Assembly (NCBI RefSeq): GCF_019237635.1
Contig: NZ_JAFAGS010000025.1
Location: forward strand, 1-48,989
DNA: 48,989 nt
Reading direction: 5' to 3'
Source of the DNA: Pluralibacter sp.
GTDB taxonomy: Bacteria > Pseudomonadota > Gammaproteobacteria > Enterobacterales > Enterobacteriaceae
Numbering within the stretch: the first letter of the stretch is position 1; each line of letters opens with the position of its first letter. The position numbers were made by a program, and so were the translations under genes. The notes below the pieces were generated by a model. It saw only the letters and a program-made list of their open reading frames with translations, was not told the origin of the DNA and made no database searches. This document shows positions 29,073 through 38,201 of the stretch, one piece after another.

Positions 29073-30452
29073 ATGCTAACAGTATTTGAACTCCTTATTG
29101 GGGTTGTCATCATAGTGGGCGTCGCCCGCTACATCATAAAAGGGTACTCCGCAACCGGCGTATTATTTGTCGGCGGTCTGTTGTTGCTCATCGCCAGCGC
29201 AGTGATGGGCCACAAAGTTTTACCTGGCAGCGCCACCAGTACCGGCTATTCTGCAACCGATATCGTTGAATATATTAAAATTCTGCTGATGAGCCGCGGT
29301 GGCGATCTCGGCATGATGATCATGATGCTGTGTGGTTTCGCCGCCTATATGACGCACATTGGCGCGAACGATATGGTGGTTAAACTGGCCTCCAAACCGC
29401 TGCGTTATATTAATTCGCCCTATGTGTTGATGGTGGCAGCCTATTTCCTGGCCTGCCTGATGTCGCTTGCCGTTTCATCCGCCACGGGTCTTGGCGTACT
29501 GCTGATGGCGACGTTGTTCCCGGTCATGGTGAACGTCGGCATCAGCCGCGGCGCAGCGGCGGCAATTTGCGCCTCTCCGGCGGCGTTAATTCTTTCTCCG
29601 ACCTCCGGCGACGTCGTACTGGCGGCAAAAGCGGCGGAAATGCCGTTAATTGATTTTGCCTTTAAAACCACACTGCCTATTTCAATTGCGGCAATCATCT
29701 GCATGGCTGTGGCGCATTTCTTCTGGCAGCGTTATCTGGATAAAAAAGAAAATATCAGCCACGAAATGCTGGACGTCAGCGAAATGACCACTACCGCGCC
29801 GGCGTTTTACGCCATCCTGCCGTTTACACCTATTCTCGGCGTACTGGTGTTTGATGGCAAATGGGGCCCGGAACTGCACATTATTACCATCCTTGTGCTC
29901 TGTATGTTGTTCGCCGCTATCCTGGAATTTATTCGCGGTTTTGATACTAAAAAGGTGTTCTCCGGTCTGGAAGTCGCTTATCGCGGCATGGCGGACGCCT
30001 TTGCCAGCGTTGTGATGCTGCTGGTGGCCGCTGGCGTCTTTGCCCAGGGGTTAAGCACCATCGGTTTCATCGACAGCCTTATTTCCATCGCGACATCGTT
30101 CGGTTCCGCCAGCATTATTCTGATGCTGGTACTGGTGGTGCTGACCATGCTGGCGGCAATGACCACCGGCTCCGGTAACGCGCCGTTTTACGCGTTCGTC
30201 GAACTGATCCCGAAACTGGCGCACTCCTCTGGCATCAACCCGGCATACTTATCGATCCCGATGCTGCAAGCGTCCAACCTTGGCCGCACGATCTCCCCGG
30301 TCTCGGGCGTCGTGGTTGCTGTCGCAGGGATGGCGAAAATATCGCCCTTCGAGGTGGTGAAACGCACCTCTGTGCCAGTTATCGTCGGTCTGATTGTGGT
30401 TATCATCGCCACCGAAGTCCTGGTGCCGTCCGTCGCTGCTATCGGCGGCTAA
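29073..30452 (+). CDS. dcuC: DcuC, anaerobic C4-dicarboxylate transporter
   Basis: Inner-membrane carrier of 459 residues (E. coli 461) that mainly exports succinate during fermentation. It has around twelve hydrophobic segments. Conserved stretches include MSRGGDLGMMIMMLCGFAAY (20 residues), SSATGLGVLLMATLFPVMVN (20 residues) and ASNLGRTISPVSGVVVAVAG (20 residues). ATG after CACCAGGAATCC. Its neighbour citC/citT belongs to citrate use, which in E. coli depends on CitT exchanging citrate for succinate. Confidence 0.96.
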   Translation: MLTVFELLIGVVIIVGVARYIIKGYSATGVLFVGGLLLLIASAVMGHKVLPGSATSTGYSATDIVEYIKILLMSRGGDLGMMIMMLCGFAAYMTHIGANDMVVKLASKPLRYINSPYVLMVAAYFLACLMSLAVSSATGLGVLLMATLFPVMVNVGISRGAAAAICASPAALILSPTSGDVVLAAKAAEMPLIDFAFKTTLPISIAAIICMAVAHFFWQRYLDKKENISHEMLDVSEMTTTAPAFYAILPFTPILGVLVFDGKWGPELHIITILVLCMLFAAILEFIRGFDTKKVFSGLEVAYRGMADAFASVVMLLVAAGVFAQGLSTIGFIDSLISIATSFGSASIILMLVLVVLTMLAAMTTGSGNAPFYAFVELIPKLAHSSGINPAYLSIPMLQASNLGRTISPVSGVVVAVAGMAKISPFEVVKRTSVPVIVGLIVVIIATEVLVPSVAAIGG

Positions 30453-30756
30453 TATATCGCGGTCATTATCGCCGGGGCGTATTTCCGCGCTCCGGCCTTT
30501 TCCTTCTCAGTTTATTTAAAAATTCGTTTTTAAATTGTAATAAATTTGTTTGTTTTATTTTCAAATCACCCATCTTTCATCATCCATTTAAATTAATCAC
30601 CGCCACCAAATAGCCACACCACAATAAGACGGGAATAAAAACCATATAAACCACACGTTTGTTTGTGGATAACGTCAAATACCCTCGCCATATTCCTCTT
30701 TATGATCCTGAGAATGAAAAAGGCACCGCGCCCGCCGTGCGTATACAGGATCTGAC
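30453..30756. other. dcuC-citC intergenic region
   Basis: 304 bp with a strongly AT-rich middle (30510-30680, runs of T and A). In E. coli the divergent dpiBA (citAB) genes begin here and DpiA binds AT-rich sites ahead of citC; here neither gene nor fragment is visible. I could not pick a convincing promoter; TATAAA at 30645-30650 is only a weak candidate -10. Confidence 0.5.
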
Positions 30757-31812
30757 ATGTTCGATAACCTACTGATTTCTCGCATCAGGCGTGCAGAAAA
30801 CAGCAAAATCGCCGCCATTACGCAATTCCTTAATGAGAATGATCTGCGTATCGATACCACCATAGAAGAGTTTATTACCCTGAGTCGCGAGGGCACGCTG
30901 ATCGCCTGCGGCGGACTCGCCGGAAATATTATTAAATGCGTCGCCATCAGCGACAGCGCGCGCGGTGAAGGGTTGGCGTTAACCTTAGCCACCGAATTAA
31001 TTAATCTGGCGTATGAATGGCAGCGCACACATCTGTTTATTTACACCAAAACGGAAAACGAAGCGTTATTCGCCAAATGCGGTTTTTATACCCTGGTGCG
31101 CGTGCCGGGCATCATGGTGCTGATGGAAAACAACCCGTCGAACATTGGACGCTATATCAAACAGCTCTCATTACAACGGCAAAAGGGCGCGAAAATTGGC
31201 AGCATCGTGATGAACGCCAACCCGTTTACCAACGGGCATCGCTACCTGGTGGAACAAGCTGCGGCGCAGTGCGACTGGCTGCACCTGTTTCTGGTGAAAG
31301 AGGATACGTCGCGATTCCCGTACAAGGACAGGCTGGCGCTGGTGCTGGAAGGCACACGCGGCATCAGCAGGCTAACGGTGCATCCGGGCTCGGAATATAT
31401 TATCTCCCGGGCGACCTTCCCCTGCTATTTCATTAAAGAGCAGAACGTCATCAACCACTGCTACACCGAAATCGATCTCAAAATTTTCCGCCAGTACATT
31501 GCCCCTGCGCTTGGCATCACGCACCGCTTTGTCGGTACCGAGCCGTTTTGCCAGGTTACCTCTCAGTACAACCACGACATGCAGTTCTGGCTGCAGACGC
31601 CATCACTGGAATTTCCCCCCGTTGAGTTAGTAGAGATTCCGCGTTTGTGCTACCGCGACATTCCGGTGTCCGCCTCCCGCGTGCGGAAATTGCTGGCCAA
31701 AAAAGATCTGGAGACTATCGCCCGGATGGTCCCTCCCGGCACCTTGACCTATTTGCAGCACCTTCTTTCGGCACGTCCGGCCAGCCCCGCCCTGGCTCAG
31801 ACGTCGGGTTAA
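30757..31812 (+). CDS. citC: CitC, citrate lyase ligase
   Basis: Acetylates the prosthetic group of the citrate lyase acyl carrier protein (CitD) using acetate and ATP, activating the lyase. It has 351 residues (E. coli 352) and is intact. The N-terminal GNAT-like domain (about 1-130, VAISDSARGEGLALTLATEL) is followed by a nucleotidyltransferase domain with NPFTNGHRYLV near residue 150 and ISRATFPCYFIKEQ. ATG with AGGATCTG upstream. Odd: none of citDEFXG is in this locus, so its substrate must be encoded elsewhere or the gene is a leftover. citT follows after 56 bp. Confidence 0.95.
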   Translation: MFDNLLISRIRRAENSKIAAITQFLNENDLRIDTTIEEFITLSREGTLIACGGLAGNIIKCVAISDSARGEGLALTLATELINLAYEWQRTHLFIYTKTENEALFAKCGFYTLVRVPGIMVLMENNPSNIGRYIKQLSLQRQKGAKIGSIVMNANPFTNGHRYLVEQAAAQCDWLHLFLVKEDTSRFPYKDRLALVLEGTRGISRLTVHPGSEYIISRATFPCYFIKEQNVINHCYTEIDLKIFRQYIAPALGITHRFVGTEPFCQVTSQYNHDMQFWLQTPSLEFPPVELVEIPRLCYRDIPVSASRVRKLLAKKDLETIARMVPPGTLTYLQHLLSARPASPALAQTSG

Positions 31813-31868
31813 CCCGCGCCATAGCGCAAGCGCAATGAATGATAAAAAAACTTTATGGAGAATCGGTT

Positions 31869-33332
31869 ATGTCCCTAACAAAAGGCCAGGCATGGAAGTT
31901 GCTGGCTCCCCTGATCGTGATGCTTATCTTGTTTTTAATCCCCGTACCCGACGGCATGCCTCCGCAGGCGTGGCACTATTTCGCTGTATTTGTCGCCATG
32001 ATTGTGGGCATGATCCTCGAGCCCATTCCGGCCACCGCCATCAGCTTTATCGCCGTGACGCTGTGCGTTATCGGCAGCCAGTATCTGCTGTTTGACGCGA
32101 AAGAACTGGCGAAACCCGATTTCAACGCCAGCGCGCAGGCGTTGAAGTGGGGGCTGGCCGGTTTTTCCAGTACGACGGTCTGGCTGGTGTTCGGCGCCTT
32201 TATCTTCGCGCTGGGCTATGAGGTCACCGGGCTTGGGCGCCGTATCGCCCTGTTTATGGTGAAGTTTATGGGCAAGCGTACGCTGACGCTGGGTTATGCT
32301 ATCGTGATTATCGATATCCTGCTGGCGCCGTTTACCCCCTCGAACACCGCCCGCACCGGCGGCACCGTGTTCCCGGTTATCAAAAACCTGCCGCCGTTGT
32401 TTAACTCGTTCCCGAACGACCCGTCGTCTCGCCGCATCGGCGGCTACCTGATGTGGATGATGGTGATCAGTACCAGCCTCAGCTCGTCCATGTTCGTCAC
32501 CGGTGCTGCGCCCAACGTGCTCGGCCTCGAGTTTGTCAGTAAAATCGCCGGTATCCAGATAAGCTGGCTGCAGTGGTTTCTCGGTTTCCTGCCCGTGGGT
32601 CTGATTCTGCTGGTGATTGCGCCCTGGCTCTCCTACATCCTGTATAAGCCGGAAATCACCCACAGCGCCGAAGTCTCCGGCTGGGCCCGCGATGCGCTCA
32701 AGGAGATGGGTGCGCTGAGCAAAAAAGAGATAACGCTTATCTGCCTGGTGCTGTTAAGCCTTGCGCTCTGGGTCTTCGGCGGTGATTTCATTGACGCCAC
32801 GGCGGTGGGGATGCTCGCGGTGTCCCTGATGCTGGCGCTGCACGTCGTGCCATGGAAAGAGATAACCAAGTACAACGGTGCCTGGAACACGCTGGTTAAC
32901 CTCGCCACGCTGGTGGTAATGGCAAACGGCCTGACGCGCTCAGGGTTTATCAAATGGTTCGCCGACACCATGAGCACGCACCTGGAAGGCTTTTCGCCCA
33001 CGGCGACAGTTATCGTTCTGGTGCTGGTGTTCTATTTTGCCCACTACCTGTTTGCCAGCCTGTCGGCCCACACCGCCACCATGCTGCCGGTGATCCTCGC
33101 GGTCGGCAAAGGGATTCCCGGCGTGCCTATGGAGCAACTTTGCCTGCTGCTGGTGCTGTCTATCGGGATCATGGGTTGCCTGACGCCGTATGCAACCGGT
33201 CCTGGCGTCATCATCTACGGCTGCGGCTACGTCAAATCACGCGACTACTGGCGGCTGGGCGCGATCTTCGGCGTCATATACATCGCCTTACTGCTACTGG
33301 TCGGCTGGCCTCTCCTGGCGCTATGGAACTGA
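31869..33332 (+). CDS. citT: CitT, citrate:succinate antiporter
   Basis: DASS-family (divalent anion:sodium symporter) carrier that imports citrate in exchange for succinate under anaerobiosis. It has 487 residues as in E. coli and about twelve membrane segments. Signature stretches: LAPFTPSNTARTGGTVFPVI (20 residues), SSSMFVTGAAPNVLGLE and LTPYATGPGVIIYGCGYVKS (20 residues). The ATG at 31869 follows TATGGAGAATC; the frame is open 30 bases upstream. Followed by a strong terminator. Confidence 0.95.
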   Translation: MSLTKGQAWKLLAPLIVMLILFLIPVPDGMPPQAWHYFAVFVAMIVGMILEPIPATAISFIAVTLCVIGSQYLLFDAKELAKPDFNASAQALKWGLAGFSSTTVWLVFGAFIFALGYEVTGLGRRIALFMVKFMGKRTLTLGYAIVIIDILLAPFTPSNTARTGGTVFPVIKNLPPLFNSFPNDPSSRRIGGYLMWMMVISTSLSSSMFVTGAAPNVLGLEFVSKIAGIQISWLQWFLGFLPVGLILLVIAPWLSYILYKPEITHSAEVSGWARDALKEMGALSKKEITLICLVLLSLALWVFGGDFIDATAVGMLAVSLMLALHVVPWKEITKYNGAWNTLVNLATLVVMANGLTRSGFIKWFADTMSTHLEGFSPTATVIVLVLVFYFAHYLFASLSAHTATMLPVILAVGKGIPGVPMEQLCLLLVLSIGIMGCLTPYATGPGVIIYGCGYVKSRDYWRLGAIFGVIYIALLLLVGWPLLALWN

Positions 33333-33360
33333 TCGCACGGTAATAAATCTGTCAGACCTG

Positions 33361-33390
33361 GCCAGTGAGTCCTCCTCACTGGCTTTTTTT
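33361..33390 (+). terminator. Intrinsic terminator after citT
   Basis: GCCAGTGAG at 33361-33369 and CTCACTGGC at 33375-33383 form a 9-bp stem with loop TCCTC, followed by seven T. It closes the citC-citT unit before rna. Confidence 0.9.
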
Positions 33391-33430
33391 GTGATTTAAT
33401 AAAAACAATTCAGGTTTACAGGAATATCCC

Positions 33431-34240
33431 ATGACTCCCGGATGGAAGACATTCACGCTGCTACCGGCTCTCGCGCTATTGCCCGCGATGGCTGCCTCAG
33501 CCGATCCGCTTCAGGCGACGCAGTACGGCGATTTTGATCGTTACGTACTGGCGCTCTCCTGGCAAACCGGCTTTTGCCAGAGCCAGTATGACCGTAATCG
33601 CGATGCCCCTCCCGAATGCCGTTTACAGAAAGACACGGCCGACAAGACCCGCTTTCTGACGGTGCATGGCCTGTGGCCTGGGCTGCCGACATCCATCGCC
33701 GCACGCGGCGTCGACGACCGTCGCTGGATGCGCTACGGTTGCGCCACGCGCCCGGTGCCAAACATGCCGGAGGTGCGCGCCAACCGTAAATGCGCGGCGG
33801 CGGAAACCGGTTTATCGCTGGAGATGGCGAACAAGCTCAACAACGTCATGCCGGGCAGCGGCGGAAAATCCTGCCTTGAGCGCTATGAATACGCCAAGCA
33901 TGGCATCTGCTTCGGCTTCGACCCGGATGTCTATTTCGGTACGATGGTGCGCCTGAACGGCGAAGTTCGCCAGAGCGCGCTGGGCGCTTTTCTCGCCAGC
34001 AACTACGGCAAAACCGTCAGCCGTAGCGACTTTGATGACGCCGTCGCCAAAAGCTACGGTCCGGAGGGCGTCAAGGCTGTCAAACTGACCTGCAACGGTA
34101 ATCCGGCCTACCTCACCGAAATGCAGATTGCCATTAAGGCCAGCGCCATCAACGCGCCGCTGGCGGCGGGTTCCCTGTTGCCGCAACCGCACCCCGGCAA
34201 CTGCGGCCAGCAGTTCGTTATCGATCAGGTCGGTTATTAA
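33431..34240 (+). CDS. rna: RNase I (T2 family, periplasmic)
   Basis: Broad-specificity periplasmic ribonuclease that makes 2',3'-cyclic ends. It has 269 residues (E. coli 268). Signal peptide of about 23 residues (LALLPAMAASA, cleaved before DP). The two catalytic T2 blocks are FLTVHGLWPG and ERYEYAKHGICF. Several cysteines for disulfides are conserved. In E. coli rnk follows at once; here the fry/ypd block is between them. Confidence 0.96.
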   Translation: MTPGWKTFTLLPALALLPAMAASADPLQATQYGDFDRYVLALSWQTGFCQSQYDRNRDAPPECRLQKDTADKTRFLTVHGLWPGLPTSIAARGVDDRRWMRYGCATRPVPNMPEVRANRKCAAAETGLSLEMANKLNNVMPGSGGKSCLERYEYAKHGICFGFDPDVYFGTMVRLNGEVRQSALGAFLASNYGKTVSRSDFDDAVAKSYGPEGVKAVKLTCNGNPAYLTEMQIAIKASAINAPLAAGSLLPQPHPGNCGQQFVIDQVGY

Positions 34241-34251
34241 TTCCCTCTTTT

Positions 34252-34277
34252 CCTCCGGCGCCAGTGCTGCCGGAGGT
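34252..34277 (+). terminator. Hairpin after rna
   Basis: CCTCCGGC and GCCGGAGG form an 8-bp stem around 34252-34277, just after rna. No clean T-run follows (TCGCTTGCCCC), so termination may be weak. Confidence 0.5.
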
Positions 34278-34438
34278 CGCTTGCCCCTCCCCCTTTTCGT
34301 CCGTTAATCAATAAACGGATTGTCGTCACATTTTTCATCCAATGCATTAATAGCCCAGCCATTGCATCATTTATCCGGTAACGAACACCCGGATCCACCG
34401 TCCATAATCGCAGCAGTTTTTCTCACAAGGAGTTCATC

Positions 34439-34765
34439 ATGGCTAAGAAACTGATTGCGCTGTGCGCATGTCCGATGGGGCTGGCGCACACTTTTATGGC
34501 CGCACAGGCGCTGGAAGAGGCCGCCGTGGAAGCGGGTTATGAGGTGAAGATTGAAACCCAGGGGGCAGACGGTATTCAGAATCGCTTAACCGCGCAGGAT
34601 ATCGCCAGCGCCGACATTATTATTCATGCTATCGCCATCACCCCGGAAGATACCGAGCGTTTTGAATCCCGCGATGTGTATGAAATCACCCTTCAGGATG
34701 CCATTAAAAATGCGGCAGGCACGCTGAAAGAGATCGAAGCAATGGTCGCGGCAGAACAACAATAA
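34439..34765 (+). CDS. fryB: FryB, fructose-type PTS EIIB
   Basis: Phosphocarrier of the PTS fructose family, 108 residues as in E. coli FryB. The phospho-cysteine is Cys11 in CACPMGLAHTFMAAQ (the CPxGxAHT motif). It starts with AAGGAG at a good distance and opens an operon fryB-fryC-ypdF-ypdE-fryA, all in the same direction with gaps of 24 bp or less. The sugar is unknown in E. coli too. Confidence 0.93.
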   Translation: MAKKLIALCACPMGLAHTFMAAQALEEAAVEAGYEVKIETQGADGIQNRLTAQDIASADIIIHAIAITPEDTERFESRDVYEITLQDAIKNAAGTLKEIEAMVAAEQQ

Positions 34766-34789
34766 TCCTTCATGACAGGGGTCAGTGAC

Positions 34790-36040
34790 ATGGCAATTAA
34801 AAAACGCAGCGCCGTTCGCCCCGCATCGCCTGGCGGCGATACGTTGGCATTCAAGCCCGCACCGGCTGCAGCAGGCAATACCTTCTGGAAAGAACTCCCG
34901 CAGCACATCATGTCGGGAATCTCCCGCATGGTGCCGACACTCATCATGGGCGGGGTTATCCTCGCAATTTCACAGCTTATCGCCTACGTCTGGCTCGATA
35001 TTCCACCAGATACCGGCATCTTCGACGCCCTTAACTCCGGCAAGTTCAGCGGCTTTGACCTGTCGCTGCTAAAATTCGGCTACCTGACCGAATCGTTCGG
35101 CGGCCTGCTGTTCAGCTTCGCCATCCCGATGTTCGCCGCCTTCGTCGCTAACTCAATTGGTGGAAAGCTGGCCTTTCCGGCCGGGTTTATCGGCGGTCTT
35201 ATCGCGACGCAGCCAACGCTGGTGCTCAATTTTGACCCACAAAAGCTGAACTGGGTCGCCAGCAAACCGGTACCGTCGACGTTTATCGGCGCGCTGATTA
35301 TCGCCATCGCGGCAGGCTATCTGGTGAAATGGCTCAACAGCCGGATTTCCGTACCGCAGTACCTGCTGGCATTCAAAAGCACCTTCCTGATCCCTATTTT
35401 GTCCGCGCTGTTCGTCATGCTGGCGATGTACTATATCATTACGCCGATTGGCGGCTGGCTCAATGCCGGGATGCGCACCGTCCTGCTGGCGGCAGGACAG
35501 GCCGGGTCGATGATGTACGCCATCGGTATGGCGGCCGCGACCGCCATCGACCTCGGCGGGCCGATTAACAAAGCGGCGGGCTTCGTCGCGCTGGGCTTTA
35601 CCACCGACCATGTTCTGCCTATCACCTCCCGCGCTGTAGCCATCGTCATTCCGCCTATCGGACTGGGTCTGGCTACGCTTATCGACAGTCGCCTCACCGG
35701 AAAACGCCTGTTCAGCGCGCAGCTTTATCCACAGGGGAAAACCGCCATGTTCCTCGCCTTTATGGGCATTAGCGAAGGGGCGATCCCGTTCCTGCTGGAA
35801 AACCCGCTCGCGACGCTACCAGCCTATATGGCGGGCGCTATCGTCGGCGCCATGACGGCGACTGCCTTCGGCGCAGTGCAGTGGTTTCCGGAGTCGGCCA
35901 TCTGGGCCTGGCCGCTGGTGACCCACCTTGGCGGCTACATGCTCGGTATTCTGGTCGGCGCGGTGGTGACGGCGCTGCTGGTGGTGCTTCTTCGCAACAG
36001 CATGCACAAACGCGGCAAGCTGACTCTCGACACACTCTAA
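34790..36040 (+). CDS. fryC: FryC, fructose-type PTS EIIC permease
   Basis: Membrane channel subunit of the PTS, 416 residues (E. coli 415). An N-terminal cytosolic tail of about 35 residues leads into [18 protein letters not shown], and family stretches [20 protein letters not shown] (20 residues) and [12 protein letters not shown] follow. Around eight to ten membrane segments. I chose the ATG at 34790, which gives MAIKKRS as in E. coli, with GGGG upstream; the ATG at 34772 lacks a ribosome-binding site. Confidence 0.92.
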   Translation: MAIKKRSAVRPASPGGDTLAFKPAPAAAGNTFWKELPQHIMSGISRMVPTLIMGGVILAISQLIAYVWLDIPPDTGIFDALNSGKFSGFDLSLLKFGYLTESFGGLLFSFAIPMFAAFVANSIGGKLAFPAGFIGGLIATQPTLVLNFDPQKLNWVASKPVPSTFIGALIIAIAAGYLVKWLNSRISVPQYLLAFKSTFLIPILSALFVMLAMYYIITPIGGWLNAGMRTVLLAAGQAGSMMYAIGMAAATAIDLGGPINKAAGFVALGFTTDHVLPITSRAVAIVIPPIGLGLATLIDSRLTGKRLFSAQLYPQGKTAMFLAFMGISEGAIPFLLENPLATLPAYMAGAIVGAMTATAFGAVQWFPESAIWAWPLVTHLGGYMLGILVGAVVTALLVVLLRNSMHKRGKLTLDTL

Positions 36041-36053
36041 GCGGAGCGCGGAG

Positions 36054-37139
36054 ATGGCCTTACTGACAACGCTGCGTCGCTGGCTCGTGGCAGAGCGACT
36101 GGATGCCGTGCTGATATCCTCCCGGCAAAACAAGCAGCCGCACCTCGGCTTCGCCACCAGCTCAGGCTATGTGCTGGTGACCCGACAGAGCGCGCATATC
36201 CTGATGGATTTTCGCTACTACGCCGAGGTGGCCGCCCGTACCCACGGGTATCAGTTGCACCGGCTGGAAAACCAACGTCCGATGGAGGCTATCGTTAATC
36301 AGATAGCCGCTGAAGAGGGGCTGGCGTGCATCGGTTTCGAGGGCGCGCAGGTGAGCTGGCAAACCGGCAACCTTTGGGGCGCCGCCCTGCGCTCGGAACT
36401 GGTGAGCATTGAGCTTGAACCGCTGCGCCAGGTGAAAACGGCGCAGGAGATAGCGCTTATCCGCAAAGCATGCCGGATTGCCGACATCAGCGCCGACGCT
36501 ATCCGCCGTTTTATCCAGCCGGGCATGCGCGAGCGCGAAGTCGCCGCCGAGCTGGAGTGGTTTATGAAACAACAGGGGGCGGAAAAACCCTCGTTCGACA
36601 CCATTGTCGCCAGCGGTCCGCGCGGCGCGCTTCCCCACGGAAAAGCCTCCGACAAAGTCATCGTGGCGGGTGAACTGGTCACCCTCGATTTTGGCGCTCA
36701 ATACCAGGGATATTGTTCCGACATAACCCGTACCTTTCTGGTGGCGGGCCGCTATGCCGCGCCAGAGGAATCACCGTTGTATGACGTTTACCAGACCGTA
36801 CTGAACGCGCAGCTGGCGGCCATCGCCGCCATTCGCCCCGGCGCTGTCTGCATGACGGTCGATGCCGCCGCGCGCAGCGTCATTAGCCGCGCCGGATATG
36901 ACCCCCGCTTCGGACACAACACCGGCCACGCGATCGGTATCGACGTTCATGAAAACCCGCGTTTCTCCCCCTCGGACAGCACCCGGCTTCAGCCCGGCAT
37001 GCTGCTCACCGTCGAGCCGGGCATTTACCTCGACGGGGAAGGCGGCGTGAGAATTGAAGACGTGGTGCTGGTCACCAACACCGGCGCCGAGGTGCTGTAC
37101 CAGATGCCGAAAACGCTGCTGATGACGGGAGAAGAGTGA
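36054..37139 (+). CDS. ypdF: YpdF, M24 Xaa-Pro aminopeptidase
   Basis: Metallo-aminopeptidase of 361 residues, as in E. coli, where it releases N-terminal Met or other residues before Pro. The N-terminal creatinase-like domain covers about 1-125; the pita-bread catalytic domain has the metal ligands in [18 protein letters not shown] (18 residues), [19 protein letters not shown] (19 residues), TVEPGIY and VRIEDVVLV. Its stop shares a base with the ypdE start. Confidence 0.93.
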   Translation: MALLTTLRRWLVAERLDAVLISSRQNKQPHLGFATSSGYVLVTRQSAHILMDFRYYAEVAARTHGYQLHRLENQRPMEAIVNQIAAEEGLACIGFEGAQVSWQTGNLWGAALRSELVSIELEPLRQVKTAQEIALIRKACRIADISADAIRRFIQPGMREREVAAELEWFMKQQGAEKPSFDTIVASGPRGALPHGKASDKVIVAGELVTLDFGAQYQGYCSDITRTFLVAGRYAAPEESPLYDVYQTVLNAQLAAIAAIRPGAVCMTVDAAARSVISRAGYDPRFGHNTGHAIGIDVHENPRFSPSDSTRLQPGMLLTVEPGIYLDGEGGVRIEDVVLVTNTGAEVLYQMPKTLLMTGEE

Positions 37140-38179
37140 TGGATATTGCGCTACTGAAAGCGCTGAGCGAAGCCGACGCGATTGCCGCCGCCGAACAGGA
37201 GGTGCGCGCTATTTTGCTGCAGGAGGCCGACGCGCTGCAAAAAACCGTGCAGTTCGACGGGCTGGGCTCCGTGCTCATCCGCCTGAATGAAAGCACGGGC
37301 CCGAAAGTGATGGTGTGCGCCCATATGGACGAGGTGGGTTTCGTGGTGCGCAGCATCAGCCGTGAAGGCGCCATTGACGTCCTGCCGATAGGCAACGTGC
37401 GGATGGCGGCGCGGGAGCTTCAGCCGGTACGCGTCACCACCCGGGCAGGCAATAAGATTCGTGGCCTGCTTGACGGCGAACGTCAGGGCGGCGAGGTCGG
37501 CAAACTGCGTGTCGACATTGGCGCCCGCAGCGACGGGGAGGTCGCCCTGGCCGGTATTGCGCCTGGCGATCGCGTCACCTTCGATACCCCTTTTACCTCC
37601 CTGCCGCACCGCCGGGTGATGGGAAAGGCCTTTGACGACCGGTTGGGCTGCTACCTGCTGGTCAGCCTGCTGCGGTCGCTGGCGCACACACCGCTGGACG
37701 CCGAAATCTGGCTCGTGGCGACCTCCAGTGAAGAGGTCGGCCTGCGCGGCGGGCAAACCGCCGCCCGCGCGGTGCAGCCCGATCTCTCCATCGTGCTGGA
37801 TACCGCCTGCTGGGCGAAAAACTTTGATTACGGCCACGATAACCACCGCCAGATTGGCTGCGGTCCGATGCTGGTGATGTATGACAAAACGCTGGTAGCG
37901 CCTCCCCGGCTGACAAGCTGGGTCGAGGAAACCGCCGCCGCGAACGCCATTCCCCTGCAGCGGGATATGTTCAGCAATGGCGGTACCGACGGCGGCGCGA
38001 TACACCTCAGCGGCACGGGCATCCCCACCGTAGTGCTCGGCCCGCCGACCCGTTACGGTCACTGCGCGGCCTCCATTGCGGATACCCAGGATATTGCGCA
38101 AACCCACCAGTTGCTGGTGGCGCTGCTGAAAAACACCCATGCCAACACCGTCGCTCATCTGACGGATTTCAGATGCTGA
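37139..38179 (+). CDS. ypdE: YpdE, M42 glutamyl-type aminopeptidase
   Basis: Co-catalytic zinc aminopeptidase of the M42/FrvX family, 346 residues (E. coli 345). Metal and catalytic motifs: CAHMDEVGF near residue 62, [11 protein letters not shown] near 162, [13 protein letters not shown] near 197 and [14 protein letters not shown] at 37139 overlaps the ypdF TGA (TGATG). Two peptidases inside a PTS operon suggest the substrate is a conjugate of sugar or amine with amino acids, but that is only an inference. Confidence 0.93.
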   Translation: MDIALLKALSEADAIAAAEQEVRAILLQEADALQKTVQFDGLGSVLIRLNESTGPKVMVCAHMDEVGFVVRSISREGAIDVLPIGNVRMAARELQPVRVTTRAGNKIRGLLDGERQGGEVGKLRVDIGARSDGEVALAGIAPGDRVTFDTPFTSLPHRRVMGKAFDDRLGCYLLVSLLRSLAHTPLDAEIWLVATSSEEVGLRGGQTAARAVQPDLSIVLDTACWAKNFDYGHDNHRQIGCGPMLVMYDKTLVAPPRLTSWVEETAAANAIPLQRDMFSNGGTDGGAIHLSGTGIPTVVLGPPTRYGHCAASIADTQDIAQTHQLLVALLKNTHANTVAHLTDFRC

Positions 38180-38201
38180 GTTGGCGCATAAAGGACATGC
38201 T

